A stretch of DNA of 64,000 bases from Zychaea mexicana (GCF_025766255.1 NW_026516665.1:186001-250000), one strand, 5' to 3'; positions 11,571 through 22,983 are shown, numbered from the stretch's first letter. A program made the numbers and translations. Notes: generated from the letters alone by a model not told the origin.

Positions 11571-12930
11571 ATTCTGTTGGTCATGTCCAAGTGACAATGG
11601 GGATGATGCTGTGCTGTTTGTGCTTTCTTTCAGAGCTATCATCATTGTGGTCCTTTGAAAGCATTTGTAAAGGAAAAGCGGGAACAAGCTAGACCAGATA
11701 TAATTCATACACCTAAGCAACTTTTTTGATAAAAGAAAAAATGGTTGTCAAACCAGCAATAGCTAGAGCTGTCAGGTGTGCAGCAGTACTAGCAGCATTA
11801 GTAAACTTTGTTGTCCTTGCATTACTAAGTAGGCAAAATCAATAAAAGACAATCATTTTGGCATATGCTATGGTAACGGATTGACGAAGGAGGGAACGAT
11901 CTGAGGTTGGCATTGATATGGCATCTCTTCTTTCGTTTCTATGCTGTGGCTACTCCCTTATTTACCACTTGGACAATCAAAGTCTAAACGCTATCGAGTT
12001 ATATCGTCAACGAAATTGAGATCCTCCTTCTTACAAATCCAGATACTTGCCGTCGTTAAACCAGAAAGCAACACACTTTTGTTGCAGCGTCTCTTCCTCA
12101 GGCACAAAAACACCCCCAAATTTTCGTTGTTTGAACTTGACTTGTTCCTGCAAACAAGTTCGCTGCTCCTCCCCTATTTTTTCTTTCCTTCTATATCAGC
12201 ATTTATAATACTTTCTATAGGTCTCAGCAAGCAGCAGTAGCAACCTAAAGGTAAGATTTTAATTGTTCAAACGGCTGTAAGCTCATTCTGCATCTTGCAA
12301 CTTAGTTCTTTTTTAATTCATTTCGGCAGAACATTATAAACACAGTGCATAGAACGTTGATACAATGGAGTGAACTTTAAGCTAGAATAACTACTATGTG
12401 GTCGATATGTATTACTTTTGCTTTGCTTATAAGCACTTTGCTCTTCTTTTGCCGCAGGGTGATCTGTCGTCAACAAAAATGACGTGCACACTTCAGTGGC
12501 AAATTTGAGGGAGCGCAGTAGATAGAGAAGAAGAGAAACAGACAGTGGAAATTTGAGGGGAGGTGTACTAGGGATTTGGAGTGGATGTGTGTGGATGTGT
12601 GTGTGTGCTTATGAGGGAGGAGAGTGAGAAGTAAGAGAGTGACATGGGCCGGTGGTGGCTGCAAGGGAGTGACGAGGGAGCAAAATGAGGGAGACGTTAG
12701 AAGAGGAGTAGCGCGGGGGATGCTAAGCGAGAGAAAAGCGGATAAAGAGGAAGAATAAGCGAAGCATACCGAAAAAGAAAGGTAGTATATCTACATCGTC
12801 CACGCGCATCACTCCTCACTCTATCCAAAGCTTGCCTCCCCCAATTCTAAGCCCTCCCCACCCATTCATTCAGCATCGTGTCTCCTCTCCTGCGCAGTAC
12901 ATAGTGTGCTGCTACCACCCGCTTTTATGC

Positions 12931-12941
12931 GTATATAAAAA
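12931..12941 (+). promoter_or_regulatory. TATA box of the TLC-domain gene
   Basis: GTATATAAAAA lies about 165 bp before the ATG of the TLC-domain gene and is followed by a long C/T-rich leader, a typical fungal core promoter arrangement. Confidence 0.6.
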
Positions 12942-13101
12942 GCCACTCTTTGCTGCAATTCCTTTCTGTTTGTACTCGCTCCTCTTATCACCAACAGATT
13001 CCATCGTTCAGCTATTCTTACTCTTTTCTAACTAATCAATTACTCTTTTATATTAACGACCGCCACTAAAACAAAAGACAACGAAATAAATTATTCTGAC
13101 G

Positions 13102-13997
13102 ATGAATACAAACGAGCTTACGGTTTCCCAAGTGTTTCAACAATCCGTCGTGCCAATTTCGTTCGGCGCGAGCTTTGCTTTGCTAGGCGGCTTTTTCTTT
13201 GGATGCATCTATTCTGGTCTTGCAAAGAATGAAAAGCAAATCAGCTGGCTACTGACATTTGCAAGCAGCTTTGTCTGTACGCTCATTTCGATCCCTTGCT
13301 TCTTCACGTTCTGGCTTTCCGGGTGGGACATTCGAATGCTGGGTATCGAGGCTACTTGGCACACCGCAAGCGTCTGCTTTTTCATTTCCTATCTTATTCT
13401 CGACTTGTCACTGGGATCCATCTACTATCGCCGACGCATCACCTTCTTGACCGGGTGGTTCCATCACACACTCTACATTGTCTTTCTCTTGTGGTTCTTG
13501 CGTATGCGCACCGCTTCCTTCTTTTGCACCGCTGCCATTCTCGAGCTCCCTACGCTGATATTGGCTGCAGGATCTCTAAGCAAAGTCTGGCGATGCGACT
13601 TTTTGTTTGCAACATCCTTCTTTTTCCTTCGTCTTGTGCTCCATGCCTGGATGATTGCCCAGCTCAGACTTCATCATCGAGTCGAGTCCCTTTGGATTGT
13701 TGCCGTTGTTGTGTATCCGTTGCATCTCTATTGGTTCCATGGTTAGCGTCTTTTTTTATTATATTGTTTATACGAGACGTACGCACATACGCGTCTGTAC
13801 GTGCTTATGCGTGCGTCCGGTCTGCATCGTATGCTCATCATCTAACTTTCATTATTCTCATACCTCTCTCTCTCTCTCCGCGTCTCTCTGTAGGTATTAT
13901 TAACCAGCAGATCCGAAATCACCCAAAGGCTATGCAACAAATTGCCATACTTTTGGATTCAAAGCATAGCTTTCTCGACAAGATCCTCACAGCATAG
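13102..13997 (+). CDS. TLC (TRAM-LAG1-CLN8) domain multi-pass membrane protein
   Basis: Two exons, 13102-13741 and 13894-13997; 744 nt, 247 aa. Hydrophobicity suggests six or seven membrane helices (for example SFALLGGFFFGCIYSGLA, LLTFASSFVCTLISIPCFFT and VCFFISYLILDLSLG). The TWHTASVCFFISYLILDL and GWFHHTLYIVFLLW segments match the TLC-domain pattern, including the paired His in the core helices. TLC proteins include ceramide synthases and TMEM56/TLCD proteins that act in ER or plasma-membrane lipid handling. This one lacks the long LAG1 motif, so ceramide synthase activity is not supported and the TLCD type is more likely. The intron (13742-13893) has a pyrimidine-rich CT repeat before its TAG acceptor. 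Confidence 0.75.
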
Positions 13998-14554
13998 AAA
14001 CCCATCATTCATATATCCAACAATTACTACTAGCATCACACTCTCCTACGCGGGCACGTATCCACACACGACAACAAGGCCATACATACGCACGTATTCG
14101 TGTATTTTTTTTATCTTTTATTGTATTTAACTTCAAGCTCATTCGTGTCTTTATCTACTTAATTGCGATCCCACCTGTTTCTCATCATTTACTTAGCCCT
14201 ACCCGCTTTCATTTTTTCTTATTGTTGTAAAAGTATAAAACCGTACAAAAACCACGTTAATGTCAACAAACAAACACATTTGTACGCTGTCTTTTTTTTT
14301 TGAATAATTTATTTACTATCATATATTCTCATTTTCTATGCTCTTTGTGTGATGCTAATTGTCGTTGTCACTGACGTTGTTGCTCTACAACTTTCATGGT
14401 TCCGGTGCTCCAGCTGCGTTTACATCTAGGATAGTATTAATACAGTTCACTTTTGGTTGTAAAAAAGTGTATATTGTTGCCAAAATGTCGACTTTTGTGA
14501 TCGTCAATATGAGCAAGATTGTACCACAAATTGTATAGGTGCAGTATGTATCTA
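13998..14554. other. Intergenic, 3' flank of the TLC-domain gene
   Basis: 557 bp, T- and A-rich, with T-runs near 14105 and 14290. No coding signal seen. Confidence 0.5.
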
Positions 14555-15050
14555 CTAGTTTTCATGCACAGTGTATGTATCGCACCGGCGGTAGCCTGAA
14601 AGTTTATTTCCAATATATAACTCACTTTCGTGGTGTGTCTTAAAGCACGACGAAATGATCAAGTGATCGACATGCAGGATCACATCGGCCTCCTTCTCTT
14701 GCCTATCACTGTCACTATTTTGTGTATGCTGTCCACCACCTTCTCCTCCTCTGCGCCTCCCAATTTGGGGAGAATAATTCTTACTGCGTACACGGTGCTG
14801 CGATGCTGCTAGTGGACCCTGGTGCTGATTTATTTTTATTTTTAAAAGGCACAGATTTGTTTTTGCTATGTGCTGTATGTATGCATACCAACACCAACTG
14901 AGACTTACCATTCCGATACGTTGGCACGGCCATGTCGATAATCATCATAAGAGCAGCGGGCTGTCCAGCAACAATGAAGTTCGTCAGACAAAGTTTCAGT
15001 TTTGAAGCGCGTAAGGGATAAATTACACCATCATTCTTCATCATCAACAT
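14555..15050 (-). CDS. Possible small two-exon gene, unrecognised product
   Basis: Tentative model: exon 15050-14909 and exon 14808-14555, joined by a 100-nt intron with donor GTAAGT and acceptor CTAG, giving about 131 aa in one frame. Exon 1 reads like protein (for example KLCLTNFIVAGQPAALMMII). Exon 2 carries a Gly/Arg-rich stretch (RRRGGEGGG) and the segment KEADVILHVDHLIISSCF. I do not recognise a family. There may be further 5' exons, or this may be a gene remnant. Support is only frame continuity across a good splice pair. Confidence 0.3.
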
Positions 15051-16898
15051 ATACTACTAGATATTACCCATATATAGTAATATGCTTAGCATCAACCTTT
15101 TTTCCCTTTGTTGCTGTCACTCAACAAAAGACAGCGAACACCGATTCGTCAAAACCTACATGCTTTATGTTTGTCACTCACATACGCATGCATAAAGTAC
15201 ATACTTGCAAGATTTTGTTCCGGAGTAATTTTACATATGTTGCGCGTTTTAGAAAGAAACCAGTTTACTAATCTCTTTTTTGCTGCTGCTGCAGGTCCAA
15301 GTGATATAAGAAGAAAAAGAGAGAAGCTTTGAGAGAGGAGTACATGACAGCAGTCTAATTATATTAGATTACTGGGATAGTTTGTTGAACTACTAGTGAT
15401 TATCTCGTTAGAGTGATGCTGTTACGATTAATGCAATAGATAGTAGCATGTAATGACGACGAGGTGACAATGATGATGATGATGATGATGATGATGATGC
15501 CACAGTTTTGCTTAATGAGATAGTAATTACGATTTAATCATCGCATTTTTTTACTACATTAAGTCATATTACTATACGAACGTTCTAAAAAAGGAGAAAT
15601 GACAAATCAAGAGACAAAAGAAGGAGATTGGTTCGGTGACCATACATAATACTTTTCATCTTTTCAAAAGAATGATTAGCCATTTGATCACTCCGATGTA
15701 AACTATGTACACAATAGCTAGAAAAGTGAGCGCAGTGCCAATGATATTTGCTATCCTGGTGCTGCATGAATGAAGCCGGTCGCATTATCTGTTCTACTTT
15801 TGCATACTTTGCGTATGCATTGCAAGTAGCTCCGTCTTGTTACTGTTAACTGTTTTTTTGCTATGGAAGCTGTAGATGATGCTACTACCGCTTGTCACAG
15901 TTCCATGTAGACTGGACGTTTTCTCTGCTCCCCTGGTAATAGCTACGTCCTGCCGACAATGCTGCTGATTACATACGGTTTAAAGCGCTGCAGACTCTAA
16001 CTCCGTGGGGAATGTAAGTATATAGCCAGTTAAAGTGCCCATTTATATCATTTAGGATGGGAAGCATTTACATATACGTTCGCATACTATCACTGCTTGA
16101 GATTCAGGGTCTCCAAAGGTGTGTAGAGCACCCATCATTTTGGTGTGTCCTTTCCGTGCTCCACGACACTTCCTTTTGTTTTGTACATCTGAAAGGGCAA
16201 AAGCATGGACCATCCACCTCCATCACTATTGATCCTTGGTGGCAACAAACCCTACACCGATCGTGTATATGTATCTGTGCGTGCATCGTTATCAAGGAAT
16301 ATTTGTGCGCGGGGTATTACTTGGCACATAAGAGTATAGCTTGACAGTACAGGTGGCGAGGGGTTATTTAGCTTTTTCTTTTCGCCGCTTTCCCCTCACC
16401 CCCTCCCCTAAATCCCTACGTTCCCGCCTCGTTTACACATAAACAAAAGAGAGAAAAGATACTACTATGTGTAGTAGCACTATGTCCTCCTCTGTCTCCG
16501 CTAGCTAGGGCAAACAGAAAGGGTTGCATACACATCGTCGTTCTTCTCGATAACAAGGAAGTAAGGTCACTGACTACATACAGAAAGGAAGGAGTGGCGG
16601 TTGGTAATGTGCTGCATACTAATTGGGTGACTTATCTTGGTGTGTAGTACACTGACCTTACCAGTCCTTAGATGGTAACATGAAGAGGTAGTGAAGGAGG
16701 AGGAATCAAATTTATGCCGAAAAACAAGAGAGCGCTCTACTAGTGATTTTGTACAATGCGCATGAAAACTATAACTTTCTTTTTGATCGTGAATTTTTAT
16801 TAACAGTGATAGTATACAAATGGAATCGGACATACATAATGTATTATCTACAGCACAATAATGGGGAAAGGAGGTACTAAAACTATAATCTTCTTAAT
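15051..16898. other. 1.8-kb intergenic region
   Basis: No convincing gene. It contains a perfect ATG/GAT triplet repeat at 15470-15499 and assorted short open frames without family features. The last part is the 3' flank of NOB1. Confidence 0.5.
15470..15499. repeat. (ATG)n trinucleotide microsatellite
   Basis: Ten perfect triplet units in non-coding sequence. Confidence 0.9.
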
Positions 16899-18504
16899 CT
16901 ACTTTCTTCGGCCCCGTCGAGAAGCATTCGGGTTCCTGCGGCCGAATCCAATGGTGTCGGAACCATACATGTTGTTACCGACGAAGCGACCATCTCCACC
17001 TGTTTTATTGGAAAGCGGGATAAAGTCGGGATCAAACATATCCAGTACGCCCTTTTTGCTTCTATTCTGTTGTGATTTGACGTACTCGCGCTGATCTTCG
17101 CGCAGGACGATGTTGTTGATCTGTCGGCCACCTTGTGGACGTGGAATATCATACTATATGCAAGAATCAACTTGTGAGCAATTCAATCCAGCCCACAATC
17201 CCAATCTTTTCCTTCAAAAACAAGCATACCTTTGTTCCTCGCAGGTTGTACTGATAGTTTTTCTTCAAGTGGTATGTGACGTGGCCTTGACCGTTTGTAC
17301 TGCACGACACTCGCTGGAGTGATGCATTTCCGCATTTTGGACAGAACTTCTTTTCCATGTTGGTTGTCACAGTAAAGCAAGCGTGGCATCGCAATACCCA
17401 GTTTTTCACCCTTGTGATACGGTGACCACCCGTAGATACCAGATTCATGTTCATTTGAAGCAAAACGTTCTTTTGATATTAGAAAAAAAAGAGGAGGGAT
17501 TTGTATGAGTTAGAAAACATGTCTTGTCTCCACTACCGAAAATAGTCTTTCTTTACCTGCATAGCAAAATCGCCCGTCATACACGCTACCGCCATTGTAT
17601 TTTGTTTTTTCAATTCCTCTGGTGTCACACCGAGTTCGGTCGCCTTAAAGTCTTCGATATTATCAGGAGTAATCCATTCACCACAATCACTGTCATCCTC
17701 ATCTTCTACTAATTGCTCGGTTACTGCTGGTTCATTCACAGACATGTTTTCCAGTTGCTGACTAACAGCAGTTGTATTATCGTTCGATACTTCATACGTC
17801 GTATTGTCATTCTGCTGTGCCTCGTTTGCGGTGGTGGTGGTGGTCGTTGTCGTAGGTTCAGATACCGGTGGTTCCTCCTGTTTCTGTGGTTGTAATTGTT
17901 GTGGTTGAGCCTTCTTTTTGTTATTGAAGTGGCGGCCCTTTTTCTTGGTGGTGGCCGTTTCCCATCCATCATCATCCACTGTATCTTCGACGACTGGTGC
18001 ATTTTTTTTGGGTTTCGGTGGAGGAGCGCTGGGCAAAGTACCCGTTGGACGAGTTTTAACAGGTTCTTTACGGATACCGTCAATACCATTCGCACGTGCT
18101 TCAAGCGTGTACGTCAAAGCCAAAACTTTCAGATCGGGCAAGGATAACGAGGCATAGTCACCCGTCTTTTTGGAAAACTCGACGACTGTTATGAATTCAC
18201 ACAAGGGTTAGTTCTTGAGAAACTTGTAGCTCAAAATACCCGTAGCACTCCATAGAACATCAAAAGACAAAACATACATACCAGCTTTCATGGCGTCCTC
18301 GGTTGGATCCTCGATTTGGATCTCGAATGGCAAGCGAGTCAAGTATTCTCGAGAATGTGCACTCCGGACTTCGGTTATCACTTCCGGACAGGTATAAAAC
18401 TCGTTTGCTGTGCGTTGTAAAGTGGTGCCATTGACAATCGCATTCGTATCAACAATCAGTTGGTTGATTCTAGGTTCTCCAAAAGAAGACGTTGACGAGG
18501 CCAT
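16899..18504 (-). CDS. NOB1: 20S pre-rRNA D-site endonuclease NOB1
   Basis: Four exons: 18504-18282, 18185-17557, 17469-17230, 17153-16899; 1347 nt, 448 aa. The N-terminal PIN nuclease domain begins with INQLIVDTNAIVNG, whose first acidic residue is catalytic, and includes YTCPEVITEVRS and SLSLPDLKVLALTYTLE. A long acidic, Gln/Thr-rich linker with GWETATTKKK follows, then CGEWITPDNI and MTGDFAMQNVLLQM. The zinc ribbon uses RCHACFTVT and FCPKCGNASL at about residues 308-325. The tail contains TKYDIPRPQGGRQ and ends in basic RRGRRK. NOB1 cleaves site D of 20S pre-rRNA to give 18S rRNA in late cytoplasmic 40S maturation. The ATG at 18504 fits the family start; an upstream in-frame ATG would add an unlikely 25 residues. 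Divergent from RAD1. Confidence 0.96.
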
Positions 18505-18636
18505 TGTATATACGACGTGTGCGTGATCGCTCTTGATCAAAAGGGAAACAAAAAAATATTTTTTTGCGGAGAGAAACAAGCAGTTCGTGTAAGCGCTGCT
18601 TTAACCAGTTTCTTTAATAACTTACAAAAACGTTCA
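18505..18636. promoter_or_regulatory. Shared 132-bp divergent promoter, NOB1 / RAD1
   Basis: The only sequence between the ATGs of NOB1 (-) and RAD1 (+). It is A/T-rich, with an A-run/T-run near 18543-18565. All 5' UTR and promoter elements of both genes must fit here or overlap coding sequence. Confidence 0.6.
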
Positions 18637-20137
18637 ATGGCTACCGCTGCTCCAGCAAACGCCTTCAGTGGCGAAGTGAGCAGCGTACGCACGGTTTTGA
18701 ATCTTCTCAAGTCAATTCAAATAAAAAATGTTAGAAAACAGCTCTCTCAGTTTGATTGAATCCACGCGATTTTAGGTTGACATGGTTTTGTCTGACGATC
18801 TAGATCCCTTTTCATTTCTCGCTCTTTATCATAGATCGCGACGTGCAATATATACGACGAAGGAATCACTTTCACGTGTGTCGAGACGCATCGCATCAAA
18901 GCCATTGCATACTTGCGACGGCACATGTTTGAATCGTATCGAAAGCAACAAAATCAAGATATACCGACATTCGGCGTTGGGCTGAACACATTGATTGATT
19001 GTCTTAGTCTGTTGGGCCCAGCATCCACTCCCGCAGCAGACACTTGCAAATTTCGATATTCTGTCACAGGATCTCATTTGGAAATCATGTATATATAGCC
19101 ACTATGATGATATGATGATGAGAGAGTCTTGCGGGTTACTTACCATTTGCGTCCGGGACGCCGTAATTTTTATCTCACCTAGCCGCGATGACAGGGAGAA
19201 CAATGTATCTACAAACTGCCGACTTGTTACACTTGAACCTGACGAAGAAAACATGGAATTGAGCTTAAATGACGATCGGAACTTGAGCCAGCAATTAATC
19301 ATGAAGGCAAGTCTACTGCTCTCGGGAAGCATCCAACAGAAAATACTGAGTTGTTGTATGCCATGGAAATGATACTAATGCACATACACGAACAAAACCA
19401 AAACAATAGTCGTCATGGCTGAAAGAGGCGATGAGTGATGTGGACAACTCATGTGAACGCATAATTATGACATTTTCGCCAACGGATCCATGCTTTTCGC
19501 TCTCTGGTGAAGGAAATATTGGTACTTTTCAGGTAATTTGAACTGAGAAAAAGGGAAAGAGGCAAGGGGCGACGCCTTGAGCGTCTTATTTTTATGCGCG
19601 CTTTACTGAAAATAGTGAAAAAAATCAGATGGAATACCAAGAGCATTCCGAGCCGTTCATCAGCTTCCACTGTCATGAAGAAGCATCATACAGGTAGGTT
19701 GTTGTCAAAGCATACTTCTTAACCCCGTGCCGAACCGTACCCGTGCGTTTGTGACCGTGACGGTACTAAGGTTGAATGATGGTTATGATGTTTGTAGCTA
19801 CCATGCCTCCCATATAGCTTACTGCAACAAGGCGCTCGACCAGTCAGATGAGGTATCTTTACGCGTTTCACGGGACGGTGTGCTGTCTATGCTGGTAAAG
19901 TATTTTATTTGCACCCTTTCTCTGTCTCTTCCAGTCCAGAAGAACTGATGTACTCTGTCGCATTCTATTCTACACACAGTTCCGTATCCAAGAGTCTCAC
20001 GTTGAATTCACAGTAAGTGTTGTTGAGAATCTGCAGAAAATAAAGAGAGAGAGTTAAAATATACGCCATGTGAACTTACTGAGTTTCTTTTTTTACAGAT
20101 GCTACCGTATGACTCGAGCGCTTCAGGTGACGCATAA
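18637..20137 (+). CDS. RAD1: RAD1-type subunit of the 9-1-1 checkpoint clamp
   Basis: Eight exons: 18637-18729, 18835-19088, 19123-19306, 19410-19532, 19629-19693, 19798-19894, 19980-20012, 20099-20137; 888 nt, 295 aa. It follows human and fission-yeast Rad1 throughout: FSGEVSSVRTVLNLLKSIQI, ATCNIYDEGITFTC, FGVGLNTLIDCLSLLG, LEPDEENMEL, LKEAMSDVD, IIMTFSPTDPCFSLSGEG, SEPFISFHCHEE and a final HVEFT. Rad1 forms the PCNA-like 9-1-1 ring with Rad9 and Hus1 that activates the ATR kinase. The intron 19307-19409 is GC-AG (AAG/GCAAGT). The join at 19088/19123 is only 34 nt and is needed to restore frame, so it is either an ultra-short intron or a frameshift. The order of conserved blocks makes the assignment strong despite that. 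Confidence 0.88.
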
Positions 20138-20884
20138 TCCATTTTATAGGGAAGTGTCACAGCTTCTGGACTTTTCTGTCGTTATCGTCATACCACAGCC
20201 TCCTCTCGCTCTATCTACACTCTCTGCACTCGTCTCCTCCTTACAAAACCAAACTGAAAAAACTTCCTCGCATGATACATCTTACCTTGTACACTAGCTA
20301 ATTTCAAAGCCCACTGTTTACCTTCAAAAGAAGGAGCTCCTCAAAGAATTACTTTCTTCAATATCCCAAGCCCTTTCGATCGCTTCATCAAAAATATATC
20401 AATACGACGCCTGCTGTCATTTTAAATGTGGGAGTAACAACAAGCACCTGACTTAGAATCACATACCATTCTTCCATCCAGTGTACCTGAACTTCTACCC
20501 TTATGCGGGTATTTTTATAACTAATTCACAGGGACCCGGTCATTCGTCACGTATGATCCAACTAATATCATAGCATGCATCGTAACAAGAACTCGCAACG
20601 CACCGACTGACTGAGCGGCAGAATCACAGTAACTCTAATACAACCCCCACCCCCCATTGCACTCCTTATGGTTTAGAACCAGAACTTCCTCGTACCCCCC
20701 GTGAGTGCACTGCTAATCTGCTAAAATGACATCACTTGTCTCAGTATAAAGCGAATCATATAAAACGGCAATAGCTTGGAAAAATAAACTAATCCGTGTG
20801 TAAATCTTTCTCTTTCCTGTTTTAAACTGCTTTTCTTTCGTTGTTATCGATAAATACCACCATTAGCACGATACAAAAGCCAGT
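20138..20884. other. Intergenic upstream of the methyltransferase-like gene
   Basis: 747 bp. It has a C-rich run near 20645-20660 and a TATA-like AGTATAAAGCG near 20743, about 140 bp before the next ATG. No coding signal. Confidence 0.5.
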
Positions 20885-22225
20885 ATGCCTTCAAGACCAG
20901 GATTTTTGAGAGGAACTTCTTCGTCACGTACTTTATCGTTTGAAGAATCGGTACGTTTGTTGTCACAGTCTAAAGTATCCATTATGCATAAACTTATATG
21001 CGTTTTTTGCTACTATAGCAATTTTTTGACGCTGTCGATGGTACCATCACTTTCGAAGGGTATAACATAATATTTATTATCATATTTGACACTTGCCATA
21101 AGAAAAAGTGATTAACATTCTGTATGCCTACTACTTTTTGCTCGAAACTATAGCTATAACGTATTATCCGACGTGCATAAATTTGTCCAGTTTGACGACG
21201 CAATGGTGCTTGTCGTCATTGAAAATATTGGCAGCTCAGGAACATCATCAGCCGAAGCAGCAGGACTTGACTATTGGATGGTAATAGAATACATACAGAA
21301 CCTACTTGAAGTATAGTAGTAGGGCCACTACATAGCACCTGCTTACTCATCATTGCCATTTACCGTACGCAGAACATGGCGTCCGAACACTCATCCAGTC
21401 AGTTCACCATCCTTGCTGACCGAGCAGATTACAAGATACACCAACACAATGTACACGTCCGGATCGGCGATGTTCACTCACTTGATGATGATATCTATGA
21501 CTTTGTACATGTGCTGCGTGTCATTCCACAGACCACATGGCCTTCGCTGCTCGAAGAACTTATACGCGTCACCAAGCTCGGAGGATGTATCCAGACGGTT
21601 CAGTTTGAGCTCAAGGTAGAGCATCTAGTAAACCTGGTTTCTTTATTTCATGATTACTAGGACTGTAAGCTTACAATATTGCTGTTCTTTCCTTTGATCT
21701 CATCAAAACTTTACATATGTTAACAAAGGCAAAAGGAAAAGGACCCCAGCTATTATTAGATTTCATCGGACGTAATCAGGAGCAACAGCGAGCGGTCCTT
21801 AACAAATCGGTCCACGTCGTACAGGAATCTTCCAATTCCTTTGAGCTTGGTAAGTGCATGTGCTATACTTGGTTAAAATTGCCTGTTGTTGGCGGAGAGT
21901 TATGATGATCTTGGTGAAGGGATTACATCTCTGTATATCAGGTACTCATTTCTCGCCATTCCTCTTTTTCTAAGGAAATGCACGAAGCCGTGATCCCAGT
22001 GGCTTCGAACTGTTGTTGGGGCTGATCAAAAACATGGTTCGTTCCGAAAAATTGATGGCAAACCCACCAGAACAGGAAGAAGAGGAGGAAGTCGATGATG
22101 ATAATGAGGGTGATGATGCCGCGGGTGATGACGAACAATCCCGCGGTATAATGGATGCTTTGAGGAACGGGCCGCAGTTTTTTGAGTTAGCAAACTCGGT
22201 GACACTAGTCGAAAAGTTAGCATAG
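20885..22225 (+). CDS. Diverged class I methyltransferase-like protein
   Basis: Six exons: 20885-20950, 21019-21059, 21154-21280, 21373-21615, 21729-21849, 21975-22225; 849 nt, 282 aa, all GT-AG. The C-terminal half of a SAM-methyltransferase core is plain: HNVHVRIGDVHSLDDDIYDF, FVHVLRVIP, WPSLLEELIRVTKLGGCI. It aligns with a family I associate with Mucoromycota that normally reads LDVGCGSGTWSMEMA at motif I. Here motif I is VVIENIGSSGTSSAEAAG: the acidic D.G.G.G signature is mostly lost. A conventional SAM pocket is therefore doubtful. The C terminus carries a Glu/Asp-rich stretch (EQEEEEEVDDDNEGDDA) and a last block, ALRNGPQFFELA. It could be a pseudo-enzyme or have a changed cofactor mode. 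The intact multi-exon frame argues against a dead gene. Confidence 0.7.
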
Positions 22226-22980
22226 ATCATCTTTAAAAGATTATATATACAGGGTTTTTCTATACATATACAATTTTTTGTATATGAGAATACCGCAGAA
22301 ACCAACCATCTACTATGAGTTTCTTAGGCTTATGTCAATTCTTGCAATTGGTACTTTGAAGAATGGCAGCGTATCAGATCACTGAACTCTCAGCACCACA
22401 TATATATATATATATTATATATATATATACTGAACAAATGCGATCCTATTGCTGAATCTTGATGCACTACATACATACATAATAGAACTTTACAAGTTTT
22501 TGGGATATTATTATACATATCTACGTTGCTTTACTAATGAAGGAGTAGTCAATGCTATCCTTTGTAATATTTATTTATTATTCGTCATCCTCTTCATCCT
22601 TTTTTTCTTTTTTTTGTTGTCTTCATCACCAGTATGATTTTCGTCAACCGAGATGATGACATTTCATAACAACATTTTTACGAGGAATGAGGAGCGTAGT
22701 ATGTGTCGTGTAGTAGAGCGTACTTGTCGAGTAAACTGCAAGGTCGATTGTGGTGATGGTGTCTGTGATGGTACTGAAAGAAATTGTTGTTGTCGTCAAG
22801 AAGCGCGGTTGATGCCCGTAGCCGTGATTGGTGCTTTAGTAGTATCGAATGTGACCGTAGCAGTCGAATTATGGGCGGTTGTACGTGTTCCGTGGGTGAT
22901 GGGCGGTGGTTGTAGTAGATGTGACGTATCGCGTGTACAGTATGTGAATGAAAGTTTTTATAAGGCATAGAGAAAGAGAG
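22226..22980. other. Intergenic, with AT repeat and a Cys-rich open frame
   Basis: Includes an (AT)n palindromic tract at 22399-22429. An open frame at 22653-22970 (+) is Cys/Arg/Val-rich but has no domain, no splice-linked partner, and an equally open His-rich antisense frame, so it is not called. Confidence 0.4.
22399..22429. repeat. (AT)n palindrome
   Basis: Two blocks of alternating TA separated by a TT step. The tract is self-complementary and able to form a hairpin or cruciform; it lies about 170 bp past the methyltransferase-like gene stop. Confidence 0.85.
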
Positions 22981-22983
22981 AAC

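Larger units (their letters stand above)
10414..13101. other. 2.7-kb intergenic region upstream of the TLC-domain gene
   Basis: No reading frame here has convincing protein character or splice-linked neighbours. Contents: a CTG/TTG-rich repeat near 11535-11570, which on the minus strand would read as a polyglutamine tract in an otherwise nondescript frame; a GTGGATGTGT-type microsatellite near 12583-12607; G/A-rich sequence at 12600-12780; and pyrimidine-rich sequence from about 12800 leading into the TLC gene promoter. Confidence 0.6.

Noticed and set aside
11430..11720. Polyglutamine-containing minus-strand frame
   Set aside because: The Gln run comes from a CAG/CAA microsatellite; flanking residues show no protein character and there are no splice-linked exons.
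14596..14625. 30-nt intron near the end of the small gene at 14.6-15.0 kb
   Set aside because: It has GTGAGT and CAG ends, but the segment is a multiple of three and open, so the exon can simply read through.
22653..22970. Cys-rich 105-codon plus frame
   Set aside because: No signal peptide, no domain, and an equally open His-rich antisense frame; the Cys codons arise from TGT-rich sequence.
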